Assembly: GCA_033439685.1 (NCBI GenBank) | Contig: JAUEDM010000003.1 | Coordinates: forward strand, 4,060,001-4,124,000 | Reading direction: 5' to 3' | Source: Apodospora peruviana | Lineage: Eukaryota; Ascomycota; Sordariomycetes; Sordariales; Lasiosphaeriaceae | DNA: 64,000 nucleotides | The notes under the pieces: model-generated | Told to the model about the DNA's origin: nothing | Seen by the model: only the letters and a program-made list of their open reading frames with translations | Databases searched by the model: none | In this document: one piece after another, positions 1-8,820 of the stretch | How positions within the stretch are numbered: the first letter of the stretch is position 1 | Layout: each line of letters starts with the position of its first letter | Position numbers and translations under genes: made by a program

Positions 1-4
1 AGAA

Positions 5-133
5 GCCCGGCTAGCTCAGTAAGACCTTCCTTCCATCCCACAAATATTATCAACGTAAAACTAACCTCCTCCAGATCGGTAGAGCGTGAGACTCTTAATC
101 TCAAGGTTGTGGGTTCGACCCCCACGTCGGGCT
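5..133 (+). tRNA. tRNA-Lys(CUU) with an insertion in the D loop
   Basis: The cloverleaf is complete once 19-74 is removed. The acceptor stem is 5-11 with 126-132 (one G-U pair), U133 is the discriminator, the anticodon stem is TGAGA/TCTCA with loop CTCTTAA (anticodon CTT), and the T arm GTGGG-TTCGACC-CCCAC contains a B box. The anticodon loop is uninterrupted, so there is no canonical 37/38 intron. Instead 56 nt sit between A14 and the next D-loop base, splitting the A box. The insert begins GTAAGA, has CTAAC at 61-65 and ends CCAG, the signals of a fungal spliceosomal intron. Removal gives a D loop of normal length and places A15 opposite U48, a proper Levitt pair; retaining G19 as residue 15 would give G15-U48. 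Identity is near certain; whether and how the insert is removed is inference. Upstream sequence is outside the window. Confidence 0.9.
19..74 (+). other. Spliceosomal-type intron inside tRNA-Lys
   Basis: This 56-nt insert has a 5' site GTAAGA, a branch-like CTAAC at 61-65 and a 3' site CCAG with AG at 73-74, nine bases after the branch element. These match the mRNA introns elsewhere in the window, for example 16615-16675 and 9611-9673. It lies at a position tRNA splicing endonuclease is not expected to cut. Known precedent for mRNA-type introns in Pol III transcripts is the U6 snRNA gene of several fungi. Removal by the spliceosome is inferred. Confidence 0.7.
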
Positions 134-162
134 CAATTCCCGGCGGTTCACACCTCCATTTC

Positions 163-167
163 TTTTT
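163..167 (+). terminator. Pol III T-run terminator of tRNA-Lys
   Basis: This is the first run of five T downstream of the tRNA, 30 nt past its 3' end, as expected for RNA polymerase III termination. A second T4 run lies at 175-178. Confidence 0.6.
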
Positions 168-185
168 ATCTCTCTTTTAGCCTTT

Positions 186-1073
186 TCACATGATCCCGTT
201 CCATACCCTCCTCACACCCCCCCAATATCTGTTTTCATCCATCCTCGCATGCGCCACATGCGCCGAGGCCACAAACTTCTCCCTCGTCACCGCAAACCCC
301 TTTTGTTCCGCCTCATCCGCGTGCGCCTCCACTTTGGTGTAGTCCACCAGCACATCCGCCTCGCTATAGATGTACGCGCGCCGCACCTCACCCGCATTTC
401 CCTCGGCATTGAGCTTACCGCCCCAGATGGCTAGCTGGTCCCGCAGCAGGCCGACGGCTACCAGCCCCGCCCAGAAGTAGCTGAGCGCGTAGATCAGCGG
501 TGCTGCTATCACCCCCGCCAACCTGCCGGGAAGGGAAAGACTCAGAAATGTTGCTACTCTGTTTCCTGCAAACACGGTCGGGCACGAGTCGAGGATTTTG
601 ACGTGACCTGGCAGAATGGGGTCGCTTGGGTCTGATGCGGCGTAGGCGTCCAAGATGTTGGCTAGGGTAGATGTGCCGCCCATTGAGAAGACGTGGATCA
701 GGAGTTTTGGCCGGGACGGTGGTGATGATAATGGGGATGGTGATGTCGCAAAGCACGCCCTAATGATCGGCACGGCGGGTATCACTGCACTCTGGATTAG
801 GCGCGGACGGAACAAGAGTTTCCTTGTGCTCTTGACTAGCAGGATCTGAGCCGAGGGGTAGAGGGATTGGTATTTCAGAACGTATTTTGCGATGTGCACG
901 TCGAGGGCGCCTGTCCAGCTTGTGATGAGGATGAGCTTTGGTGATGAAGGGGTGGTCGGGGGGTTGACTGCGGGTGTTGGTGTGGGTGGTGGACGGTAGA
1001 CAAACACCTCAGGTGAGAGTTTCTCCATAGAGGAAAGAGGGTTGATGTTGGCGATTTTGGCGTTGGAAGACAT
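186..1073 (-). CDS. TMEM53/PaxU-like (DUF829) alpha/beta hydrolase-fold protein
   Basis: A single-exon protein of 295 residues. Features of the TMEM53/DUF829 family, which includes PaxU-like proteins of indole-diterpene clusters, are visible: a SWTGA strand-loop near residue 52, the nucleophile elbow FSMGGTST near residue 129, a SEADVLV acid region near residue 238 and a late histidine in SAHVAH near residue 270 followed by a YW..V..VW end. Together they suggest a Ser-Asp-His triad, although the biochemical role of the family is poorly defined. A hydrophobic stretch around residues 185-210 may attach it to a membrane. It has no other cluster genes around it, so a secondary-metabolism role is not supported here. 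Its 3' end faces the tRNA-Lys gene. Family assignment is fairly sure; function is not. Confidence 0.8.
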   Translation of the reverse strand: MSSNAKIANINPLSSMEKLSPEVFVYRPPPTPTPAVNPPTTPSSPKLILITSWTGALDVHIAKYVLKYQSLYPSAQILLVKSTRKLLFRPRLIQSAVIPAVPIIRACFATSPSPLSSPPSRPKLLIHVFSMGGTSTLANILDAYAASDPSDPILPGHVKILDSCPTVFAGNRVATFLSLSLPGRLAGVIAAPLIYALSYFWAGLVAVGLLRDQLAIWGGKLNAEGNAGEVRRAYIYSEADVLVDYTKVEAHADEAEQKGFAVTREKFVASAHVAHARMDENRYWGGVRRVWNGIM

Positions 1074-1130
1074 TGTGCTGGTGAGGTTTTTTGTCCTTTT
1101 TTTTTGTAAGAAAAATAAAGCGAATGGTGA

Positions 1131-1695
1131 CTAGTAAGCAGGACTCATCATGTATCTCGGGTTTATTTCTAGTTTGTCTGTGAAAAGGCGAATATTGAGT
1201 GTCCCTTCAAGTTCTATAAACCCATTGAACGGGTTTCGGGTCACAGTTCTCACGACGGGCGAATCCGGTCCCGTGCCAAGAAGGCCCATGGCATGCACGT
1301 TGGTTTGTTTGATAACGCCATGAAGCCGAGGCCCGTCTTCGAAAGTGAACGAACCCCTTTCCTGGGTGATTGGGACTATGAACGTCACATTTTCGGGTCT
1401 GTCTAGTGTAACAAGATTTCTCAAAGATACCTATTGATCTGCTATTGGATTCTTACCTGGATTCTTCGGTCTCGCTTTTCATATCAGGTTGGTTGAAAGT
1501 TGGATTCAAGAGACTTGATGTGAAAAGTGGACCTTGGCTCGAAAGTGTACGTATACAGAATATTATGTAATCAAGGCACCCACTCTGCGCCGCGATTGTA
1601 TCTCTTATCGGCGCGTCGGTTAGTGGGGCGCTGTCTTTTTGTCGGTTTATCGAGTTTGTCATGCTTGTTTTGGACTGTGGCTCAACGTGGCTCAT
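1131..1695 (-). pseudogene. Possible remnant of a small DUF3237-like gene
   Basis: Two open stretches lie in line on the minus strand (1695-1453 and 1424-1131). The second encodes a VPIT..GSFTFEDGPRLHGVI pattern that resembles the start of DUF3237 proteins. A GTAAGA donor is present at about 1456, but no acceptor joins the stretches in frame with an intron of normal length: the in-frame AG gives only 37 nt. Either the gene is decayed or the model is incomplete. Family resemblance is weak and the upstream 80-residue stretch is unrecognised. Confidence 0.25.
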
Positions 1696-1833
1696 GGTAA
1701 ACCACTTGACCGATCCGGCCCAAAACCGAACCTCTGAAATGCTTCGACTTTAGAACTTCGTTAGGCCAAGGAGATCTCGATCATTTAGCTCCAACGCGGG
1801 CTCCATGGATATCCTAGCATCAAACATCTCACC

Positions 1834-3585
1834 ATGGCCTCTCCTCATTCAAGCGACCGCGGGGTCGTCACACTCGAGTCGCTCCCTGGCGAGATAATAT
1901 CCGCAATCCTCGACTTCCTCGTCCCGCAACCTCCAGAGATTGGCGAGACGCGCCCCGTCGGCTACGACAAGCTCGTACCCGGCGAGCCCTGGTTCGATCT
2001 CACCCGCAGCCGTCGCGGACTATGGAGCTTGTGTCTCGTGTCGCGCAACTTCGAGGCTCTCTCTCGCCCGCTACTCTACCGCGTCATCTCCATCCTGAAT
2101 GAGGAGTCCATGGTCCTCCTGCTTCGCACGCTGGTGGAGAGACCAGAGCTGGGTTTGGCGACTCGCTATTTCTCATGCCATCTAACCCTATCGCGGAATT
2201 CGGTCACCCGCGAGAGTCGCCGCGCCCTCGTCAAGCTGGCCAGTTCATTTAGGGACAGCCCAGGGGCCGTCGTATCTTACCGGACCAGCGCGTTCTGGAT
2301 ATACATCCGGGAAATGGTGCAGGCAGGCGTCGCACAGTCGTCGCAAGCAGTTATTGCCGCCGACTGGAGTGACATACCGCAGCTCATCATGGCTTACATC
2401 TTGTCGCGCTTGTCCCGACTTGAGACGTTGCTCCTGCAGGTACCCATCTGTGATGATCAACCAGAGTACGTACCGCTTCTCTATGAGCTCGTCGCTATCA
2501 GTGCCAAGTTCCCGGCGTCGCCAATGTACGGCTGCCGCGATCATCCCCACCACGGCCCATATCTCCCCTCGATCCCGGTTCCAGAGGTTATGCCCTTCCA
2601 GCACATCGGGACTCTGCTGATGCAGGGAGATCCGGAACTCCGCGAGCACTTTGAAAACGACGAATGCAACTGCGAGATCCCCGAGAGCTGGGGCGTACAG
2701 ACCCAGGACTACTACAAGCTGTTCACCCTCTTTCACAAGCTGCACACGCTCGAGGTGAGCACCGACGACGGCAACTGGCGCGCCGGAATTGATGGGTTGG
2801 GGGATCACACACCTGAGCTTTACCTCAAAGGTTTTCGGCACATCTACCTGCACGGCAGCGCCAGCGACCCGATCGGCCTATACCACCTCCTGCTGAATGC
2901 ATCCGACCTGGAGACGCTGTACATGACCCCGCGCCGCGACGACGGCTACTTCCATGTCCAGCACGAAAGCGGCGGACACGCACACCCGGAGGCGTTCGAC
3001 GTAGCCCTCGAGAAGCACGCCAAGCACCTGCGCCACCTGGACGTGGTCTGGGACGATCTGATCGGCGGCTCGACCACCGTGATCGGCCCCGAGGGGCGGT
3101 TGGCCTCGCTCCCAACGCTCACGAAGCTGGAGAAGCTGTGCGTGCAGCTGGCCGTGGTGTACGGCGGCGACCTTGAGCTTGCCGGCATCGAACAAGGACG
3201 GGATACAGTAGAGCCCGAAACGCTGCTGGGACTTCTGCCACCCTTGGCGGATCTGTTGCCGCCCAACCTGGTAGAACTGACCCTCGAGGACTGGTGGTGG
3301 TCGAACCTGGACGACTTTGAGATGATGGACGACTGGGACGTCGAGCAGAGGCTGGCGCACTACCGGTCCAAGAAGGACTACCGCGAGACCGCGATCAAGA
3401 TCCTGAGGCGGTTCGCGAGCGACTCGACGCACAGTCAACCAAAGCTGAAGAAGGTGCTGCTGTTGTGCAAGATTCCCTGGACGTGGATGGTGGAAGGGGG
3501 TGTGCCGCTGGATTTTCACTTTGAGGAGGTGCGAGAGGCTTTTGCGGAGAGGGGGGTGGAGTTTCTTGTTGACGAAGCTTGCTGA
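1834..3585 (+). CDS. F-box protein
   Basis: A single-exon protein of 583 residues. Residues 12-80 look like an F-box: LESLPGEIISAILDFLV, a variable insert, then LCLVSRNFEALSRPLLYR. The rest is a long leucine-rich helical region with scattered LRR-like stretches (LETLLLQVP, LHTLEVSTDD, LRHLDVVWDDL, LVELTLEDWWW), as in many fungal F-box proteins that serve as substrate adaptors of SCF ubiquitin ligases. The F-box would bind Skp1; the substrate cannot be predicted. The start at 1834 follows CACC and is the first ATG of the frame. GC-rich codon use has produced long antisense open frames across it, which are not genes. Confidence 0.75.
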   Translation: MASPHSSDRGVVTLESLPGEIISAILDFLVPQPPEIGETRPVGYDKLVPGEPWFDLTRSRRGLWSLCLVSRNFEALSRPLLYRVISILNEESMVLLLRTLVERPELGLATRYFSCHLTLSRNSVTRESRRALVKLASSFRDSPGAVVSYRTSAFWIYIREMVQAGVAQSSQAVIAADWSDIPQLIMAYILSRLSRLETLLLQVPICDDQPEYVPLLYELVAISAKFPASPMYGCRDHPHHGPYLPSIPVPEVMPFQHIGTLLMQGDPELREHFENDECNCEIPESWGVQTQDYYKLFTLFHKLHTLEVSTDDGNWRAGIDGLGDHTPELYLKGFRHIYLHGSASDPIGLYHLLLNASDLETLYMTPRRDDGYFHVQHESGGHAHPEAFDVALEKHAKHLRHLDVVWDDLIGGSTTVIGPEGRLASLPTLTKLEKLCVQLAVVYGGDLELAGIEQGRDTVEPETLLGLLPPLADLLPPNLVELTLEDWWWSNLDDFEMMDDWDVEQRLAHYRSKKDYRETAIKILRRFASDSTHSQPKLKKVLLLCKIPWTWMVEGGVPLDFHFEEVREAFAERGVEFLVDEAC

Positions 3586-3903
3586 GGAAAGATTGGGAGG
3601 GCGTCTGTTTGGTTCTCGCCTAACTAGGTATGTCAGGAAATATTCCATGTAAGTTTGTAGTCTGTAAATAGCATGCTTACTCTTTATTCCATAGCGGGGA
3701 GTTTGTTTAGCAGCCCGACGGTTGTATAGCGAAGTCCTTCTTGCCATGTACCACATATGTACTCTCACGTGATATGATTCTGCGATGTTGCATCTTGTCA
3801 CCCCAAACTGTGTGCTTACTTTTTGCTTGCTTCAACTGCGGAGAAGACGAAAAAACATCAACGAAATCCATACATCCACCGAAAGACACCACTGACCATC
3901 AAA

Positions 3904-4875
3904 ATGGCCATTATTACCCTCGACCACATCGTCATCCTCGTCTCCCCACAAGTTCTCGATGACCTACCGACCTGGCTCACGTCAGCATTCACCATCACCG
4001 ACGGGGGCACCCACTCCAACGGCATCACCAAGAACAAGCTGATCTTTTTTCAGGATGGCGTCTACATCGAGCTCATCGCCTTTGTCGAGGGCACCTCACC
4101 ACCAGACCGCGCGTCTACAAGATGGGGCCAACGCACCGAGGGCCAGGTCGTCGATTTTGCGTTGACCTTGTTGCCGCCGGAACAACTGGTCGGCGACTTC
4201 AATCCCGAAAATGTTTTCCGCACCGAAATTCAGACTCGTGTGCGCGAGGCACAAAATGAATTCGAGTACGCTGATCCCGCTGCCGGTGGGCGAACTACAC
4301 CAGATGGGACTGAGTTGCGGTGGGCGGTTGCTGTCCCGAGACGGGTTACCGGCGAATCGGTGGAGGGCGAGCTGCCGTTTTGGTGCCTGGATCGTACGCC
4401 GAGAGACTTACGGGTCCCGTTTAAAAGGAACCGTGGGGCTACGGAGCATAAGTGCGAAGCGGTGGGGGTGTGTACTCTTGAGTTGTTTGTAAAGGGCGAG
4501 GAAGACATTTTGAAGGTCCGGGCGGTGTACGAGACTTTTCTGAGGAAGCGTCCGTGGATATATGGGTCTGCGTTGGGGTGGAAGGGGTTCTCCCATCAGA
4601 AAGATGAGCTGTTCTCGAAAGGGAGCTGGGATGTGGAGGTGCCGGAGAGGGTTATCGGGAATGAGGTTGCTACGAGACTGATACTTCGTGGTTGGGGACA
4701 GGATCCTCTGGGTAAGAACGGGGCGAGTAGCAAACAGGTTGAGGCTGAGAGCAGCTCGGGAGATGAGAGGCCGGTGCGTATCTCTATCGCGCTTTTTACG
4801 AATGGGCCTTCGAGAGTTGTGTCGGGCGAGGTTGCGTCGGGGAGGGTGCTTGAGATTAAGTTGATCTCGGTGTGA
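3904..4875 (+). CDS. Glyoxalase-like domain protein
   Basis: A single-exon protein of 323 residues from the ATG at 3904, in the good context AAAATGG; the open frame extends upstream without a better start. The N terminus (ITLDHIVILV..) and the following GGTH..GITKNKLIFF and VYIELIAFVEG blocks match the fungal glyoxalase-like fold (VOC superfamily, Glyoxalase_3 type), where a His of LDHI and a Glu of YIELIAF are candidate metal ligands. The centre has the family's WAVAVPR and LPFWCLD.TPR..RVPF pattern. Substrate and reaction are unknown for this subgroup. It lies 318 bp downstream of the F-box gene on the same strand, with no sign of a joint role. Confidence 0.7.
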   Translation: MAIITLDHIVILVSPQVLDDLPTWLTSAFTITDGGTHSNGITKNKLIFFQDGVYIELIAFVEGTSPPDRASTRWGQRTEGQVVDFALTLLPPEQLVGDFNPENVFRTEIQTRVREAQNEFEYADPAAGGRTTPDGTELRWAVAVPRRVTGESVEGELPFWCLDRTPRDLRVPFKRNRGATEHKCEAVGVCTLELFVKGEEDILKVRAVYETFLRKRPWIYGSALGWKGFSHQKDELFSKGSWDVEVPERVIGNEVATRLILRGWGQDPLGKNGASSKQVEAESSSGDERPVRISIALFTNGPSRVVSGEVASGRVLEIKLISV

Positions 4876-5123
4876 TCAAGTTGGGGTGGTTGTTCACTTG
4901 TAGGTACCTAGTTACGTTTCGTGAACCTCTTTATGATGGTGAGAACATGATTCGTCTTGAAGTAGGCACCAACGTATCAAGGATGAAAAAGCTGAATGTA
5001 AAATACACGAGTAGCACGACTATACCTAGGCATGCGGTGAAGTACTGCCAGATGCGAGATACATGCAATGCTCCAGTCAACAACCGAGCATCAAGCGCCG
5101 GAGTCATCATCCAGACTGCCAAA

Positions 5124-5735
5124 TCAGTTCCCACTCAGATAACTATCAATAACCCGGTGACCCACGGCAGAGTATCCCGGCACGAACATCTCGCTGAACG
5201 GCTGCAGAAACGTATCTTTCAATCCACCCATGTTAGCTAGTCCCTCATAGGGTGGTATAACGTAGTTCGAGGTCATGGACTCACCGTATGTTGACAGGGC
5301 CTTGTTACGACAGTACCAGAGGATGCCCGTCAGAACCTGTTTTGTCTGGTTCATGATTTTCGGGAACTCGGCAACCACAGCGTTATACTCGGCCTCGGTG
5401 ACCCCAAGCGTGCCCGGCCCTGAAAAGTCCAAGTTGTTACCATGGTAGACAGCCAAGACGTCGGGCTCCTTGTAGAGCGCAAGCTCGGGCTCCCCATGCA
5501 GGGCGATGGCGTCAAAGACCAGCTGCACCCTCCGCTCGTCCCGGCGCTTACCGTCAGGGTGCCCGCGGATGAAAGACCTGGCGGCGAAGGCGCCGTCAAC
5601 CTCGAAGCGCCGGTCTAGCGTCACAAAGGGCGAGTCGAGGTTGTGGTTGGGGCCCAGGTCGTGCAGCATCAGTCCGACGGCCTGGACCTCCTCACATGAA
5701 CAGGTTCGATCAAATGTAGTTGCGTTGATGTTCAA
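5124..5735 (-). pseudogene. HD-domain protein, cyanamide-hydratase-like, N terminus missing
   Basis: The frame encodes about 203 residues with the HD signature LMLHDLGP, then RFEVDGAFAAR, AIALHGEPELALYKEPDV and a C-terminal WYCRNKALSTYGESMTSNY-type segment, typical of fungal cyanamide hydratase-like HD proteins. Family members normally have about 70 more residues before the HD motif, including the first metal-binding His (an H..R..F helix). Upstream on the minus strand (5736-5900) no such segment could be found in any frame, and the local ATG gives only about 20 residues before the motif. A GTGAG followed by GAGGTCCAG near 5690 could be an old splice acceptor, so a distant first exon cannot be excluded. 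It is most simply a 5'-truncated gene lacking a metal ligand. Confidence 0.55.
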
Positions 5736-6121
5736 TGATGTTGCTGTTCTTGCTCAAACTTGCTCATATTCGCTAAGACCGAACGGTATGTATAGTCCCG
5801 AGGCTCTGAGCTCCTCCAAGTATTAAACAACTCCAGGCCCGCAAAGTTTCGGAACTTGTCGACTTACAACGAAGGATCTATTACTTTAGAATAATCCTCG
5901 ATTTCTATTTGCTTACTCGTCATTAATAGCACCGCTAGACAAGTACTTCATGTACCACCTTCCATACATGTACTGAAGGTAGTATAGAGGAAGTGGTTAT
6001 TCACTAATCGCAATCCTCAAGCCCAACACGCCATCTTCCCCATTTTCCTCTGCCCGTTACTCATATATCCCTCCTCACATGTAACTATTCTGTTCTTGGA
6101 ACCGGGACATGGCTTCGTTCC
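5736..6121. other. Intergenic stretch without a gene
   Basis: This 386-bp stretch lies between the truncated HD gene and the 3' end of the next minus-strand gene. It would hold the lost 5' part of the HD gene if it survived. No conserved reading frame, RNA gene or repeat was seen. Confidence 0.4.
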
Positions 6122-6670
6122 TCACGGCTCAGTGCCACTCGCTAACGACTCAACCTCCACAGTAGCAGTAGCATACCCCGGACTCCCATCATCAGCGCAC
6201 GTCATGCCTTCCTCGAGTGAGTCACCGACACAAACAATCGGCATCTCCGCCATGCCCACTATCGAGGCCGTCTTGCCGCCCTCGCAGGTGTGGGTCTGCG
6301 TGATGGTGACATAGGCGCGCAGGTTCAGCTGCAGCCAGATAGACAGGTCCTTGTGCCCGGGTGTGCCATTGAACTCGCACGTGTACAGGGCACGAAGCTC
6401 GCAGGTGAGGTTCTCGGTTGCGTTCGTCCGCGTGTTGGTTACCGAGAAGGTCGCGTTGCTAGGCACGTTTTCATCGATTCCTGGCCGGCTGTAAGCAATT
6501 TGGATGTCGTGCACTGCCCATAGGTCTGGGATTGTGGCGCCGTCGGTGCAGACGTCTGTGTCTAGTACTTGGCGGACGTTGTGCCAATTTGGTAAAGTGG
6601 CGGCTTTGGTCAGTCTGAGGAAGGAGAAGGTGGTGATCATGAAGAGAACAGTGCTTGATAGCAGAGCCAT
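6122..6670 (-). CDS. Small secreted cysteine-containing protein
   Basis: A single-exon protein of 182 residues. Residues 1-23 form a signal peptide (hydrophobic LLSSTVLFMITTFSFL core, ending ..TKA-A). The mature part has six cysteines (VCTDG, LTCEL, YTCEF, HTCEGG, VCVGD, TCADD), three possible N-glycosylation sites and a beta-strand-rich, AA1-like composition. It resembles the many Sordariomycete secreted proteins of unknown function with a barrel-like fold, but I cannot name a family with confidence. It would act outside the cell. The start is chosen because it directly precedes the signal peptide. It stands alone, with about 1.4 kb of empty DNA upstream. Confidence 0.6.
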   Translation of the reverse strand: MALLSSTVLFMITTFSFLRLTKAATLPNWHNVRQVLDTDVCTDGATIPDLWAVHDIQIAYSRPGIDENVPSNATFSVTNTRTNATENLTCELRALYTCEFNGTPGHKDLSIWLQLNLRAYVTITQTHTCEGGKTASIVGMAEMPIVCVGDSLEEGMTCADDGSPGYATATVEVESLASGTEP

Positions 6671-8040
6671 TCTGCGCCGTTTAGAGTGTTTAAAGGGAAC
6701 AATCTGGAGTTGTTTCCGTTTTATTCTGGTGTTTTGGGCGTAAAGGTATCAATGAGAAGGTGAGGTTGGAGGCTGCTCATGGCGCCAGCTTACAAGTCAT
6801 GACGACCCGATGCGATGGCGCGTCGCTTTTTATCTTCACATTGATCACCATCTTTGCCTACTTCCCGACGTCGTAATTATTTGATAAAGAGGCAAATTTG
6901 CTTCTGCCATAGGACGATAAGCTGAGTAGTACCCCGCAGGACATTCGGGAAGATGAAGATTCGAGAACGCAGGTCCATTGCTCTTACATGCGCCGGATAA
7001 AGCGCTTGATAGTGACGAGCCGAACCGCAGTCATATTCCCAACCTATTGCATCGGTACCTGAGGGGCTTATGGAGGCACAAATCTTTATCTCTAATATAT
7101 CTGGCATTGCTTCGAGAACAGCACGCCCGTTGAGGCTTCGGACTGGATTATTGCTCGGACTTGGCTTTGGGTGACCTGTTGATAGTGCAACTTTTTCCCT
7201 GATAGGTAGGTACTTACTAAGTGACCATACTGAAGTAATGGTTATGAACGGGTAAGCCAGAAGGACCTTACCTGACTAGGTGCCCAGGTATCATCCGATT
7301 GTGGGAGGTCCCTCTTGTTTTCTGAACCTCGTCTAGACACTTCCGTGTCCCGTGCCAGAATAATGGTCGAGACGGCCCGACGGGCATGAAAACGTTGGTG
7401 GTCCGGATAAGGCCACCTTAATACTGACCATATCATAGAGTCGCCGATGCCAACAAGCATCAGGACATAAGAAACTCAGCCTCATAAGAGACCAGTAAAG
7501 TAGCTCCCGCGCCGCAGTTAGTCATGAGGGTAGGAGTGGCAGAGCCCGAGTTTTGTCACGGTCAATTACATCTGAAACGCCTGACAATTGGCCGTTCAAT
7601 GCAAAGTCTTACGCCGCCGCCCGGATCTGTGTCACTAACATCCCACCATGCAAACCTGCACCGGTTTGTGTTAGCAGTCAACGTGAAACGACCGACAGAT
7701 CAAGGCCGGCTGGGGCCAGCCAAGCAAAACAGTGCCTGACAGTAAACGTTACGCTTAGCAAGTTCCGAGTTAGTCATGTCAAGGATTGTAGATCGGACGA
7801 GGACCCGCGTACCTGGTAAACTAAACCACTTTGCATGAATCGGGATTGGTCATGCATTGCTGCCAACCTACGACCTCGGCCCTGCTACGCCCTGCCTGCC
7901 TGTTCTTATTTTGTATGTTGTTGGTTGCTGGGAATCGACGGGCTGGTACATAACTTGAGCAATGTCACCTCATTCTAATTTTGTGTTTCTTCTTGTTTTG
8001 ACATCACTCCAAGTCAATCATTTAATCCACGGCGGTGAAA
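6671..8040. other. Long intergenic region, promoter side of two secreted-protein genes
   Basis: This 1.37-kb region lies between divergent genes, both encoding secreted proteins. No convincing coding frame, tRNA or repeat was seen. Short open frames at 6877-7107 and 7242-7460 have no recognisable features. Confidence 0.4.
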
Positions 8041-8355
8041 ATGAAGTCCAACTCCTTCGTCATTCTTTTCTTGGCCGGCCTGGCTGTCGGCATGCCAACC
8101 ATTTCTGAAGATGTCCAAAGATGGCAGGCAACGATTAAGGACTACCGTCTCACAAAGGTATGTTCTCCCATCATCCACCCATTCTATTACGCGGATGCAG
8201 GTTTAGAGACAAGAAGAAAATAATACTAACAAATAGCCATCGTCCAGACAGCCTGCCACACCGTCTTGACCTTCTGCAGAACAGACGCAGACTGCTGCCC
8301 CGGTCTGGGGTGTGTCACGGTCGAGAACGACTCGATATGCACACCGAATGGTTAA
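8041..8355 (+). CDS. Knottin-like small secreted cysteine protein (two exons)
   Basis: Exon 1 is 8041-8157, an intron of 90 nt (8158-8247) has donor GTATGT and branch CTAAC at 8226-8230, and exon 2 is 8248-8355. Of the two AGs after the branch, the first (8236) gives an early stop, while the second keeps an open phase-0 frame ending at TAA. The product has 74 residues: a signal peptide (about residues 1-18, core FVILFLAGLAVG), a short pro-region, and a C-terminal 34-residue cysteine module with spacing C-x6-C-x5-CC-x4-C-x8-C. The C-C-CC-C-C order is that of inhibitor cystine knots. Such proteins in fungi are secreted and often proposed as effectors or antimicrobial peptides; no function is claimed here. 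The splice choice is supported by frame and cysteine pattern, not by transcripts. Confidence 0.65.
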
Positions 8356-8722
8356 CATGACGGCGATACATAGCGGTGGCACTGGAGAGTCGTTTTATTA
8401 TTTTGTATCATTACATTTGGTCGTTAATCAGATGGAAAGGCTCGGGGACAAGCAGGCGTTTTTGTGTTATTGGAGTTGGCAACGGATTCGGGTTGGCCAT
8501 TTCTGGTCTTGGTCGGGTATAGATGGGAGCAAAAAGGTTTCATCAGAGATACCCTTTACAACTATTTTGTCAAAGAAGAAAGCCAGTTGGCTGGAAATAT
8601 CTGCCCTGTCTTTATTGTCATTTGTCATCGTCTCAAAAGTGGAGTGCTAGTGGAACTCTACTCAACAGAGGTGACTTTGATAGGGCTCGGATTCAAACCT
8701 TGTCACTCAACAACCCAGAAAA
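8356..8722. other. Intergenic stretch without a gene
   Basis: This 367-bp stretch lies between the knottin-like gene and tRNA-Tyr. It is the 3' flank of the former and the 5' flank of the latter. Open frames here lack any family signal. Confidence 0.4.
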
Positions 8723-8810
8723 CTCCTTGTGGTGTAGTTGGCTATCACGTTCGACTGTAATTGTCTAAATCATAATCGAAAGGTCACCGGCTCGATTCCG
8801 GTCGAGGAGA
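8723..8810 (+). tRNA. tRNA-Tyr(GUA) with a canonical 14-nt intron
   Basis: The acceptor stem CTCCTTG/CGAGGAG gives C1-G72 and discriminator A73, the eukaryotic tyrosine identity set. The anticodon stem is TTCGA/TCGAA with loop C-T-G-T-A-A then A38, interrupted after position 37 by a 14-nt intron (8761-8774), the standard place and size for tRNA splicing endonuclease. The T arm is ACCGG-CTCGATT-CCGGT, with C in place of the usual T54. Terminator T runs start at 8817. This normal intron contrasts with the D-loop insert in tRNA-Lys. Confidence 0.92.
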
Positions 8811-8816
8811 CTCTCC

Positions 8817-8820
8817 TTTT
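8817..8820 (+). terminator. Pol III T-run terminator of tRNA-Tyr
   Basis: A T4 run lies 7 nt after the tRNA 3' end, followed by a longer T run at about 8823-8829. Confidence 0.6.

Noticed and set aside
5..133. tRNA-Lys insert as an archaeal-type bulge-helix-bulge intron
   Set aside because: No convincing bulge-helix-bulge can be drawn at the edges, while GT-AG ends and CTAAC match the fungal mRNA introns in the window.
2245..3801. Long minus-strand frames opposite the F-box gene
   Set aside because: Composition-driven antisense frames without domains; they run past the end of the real gene without any sensible start.
8220..8236. First acceptor AG (8236) of the knottin-like gene
   Set aside because: It yields a stop after ten codons and no cysteine pattern, whereas the next AG gives a full module.
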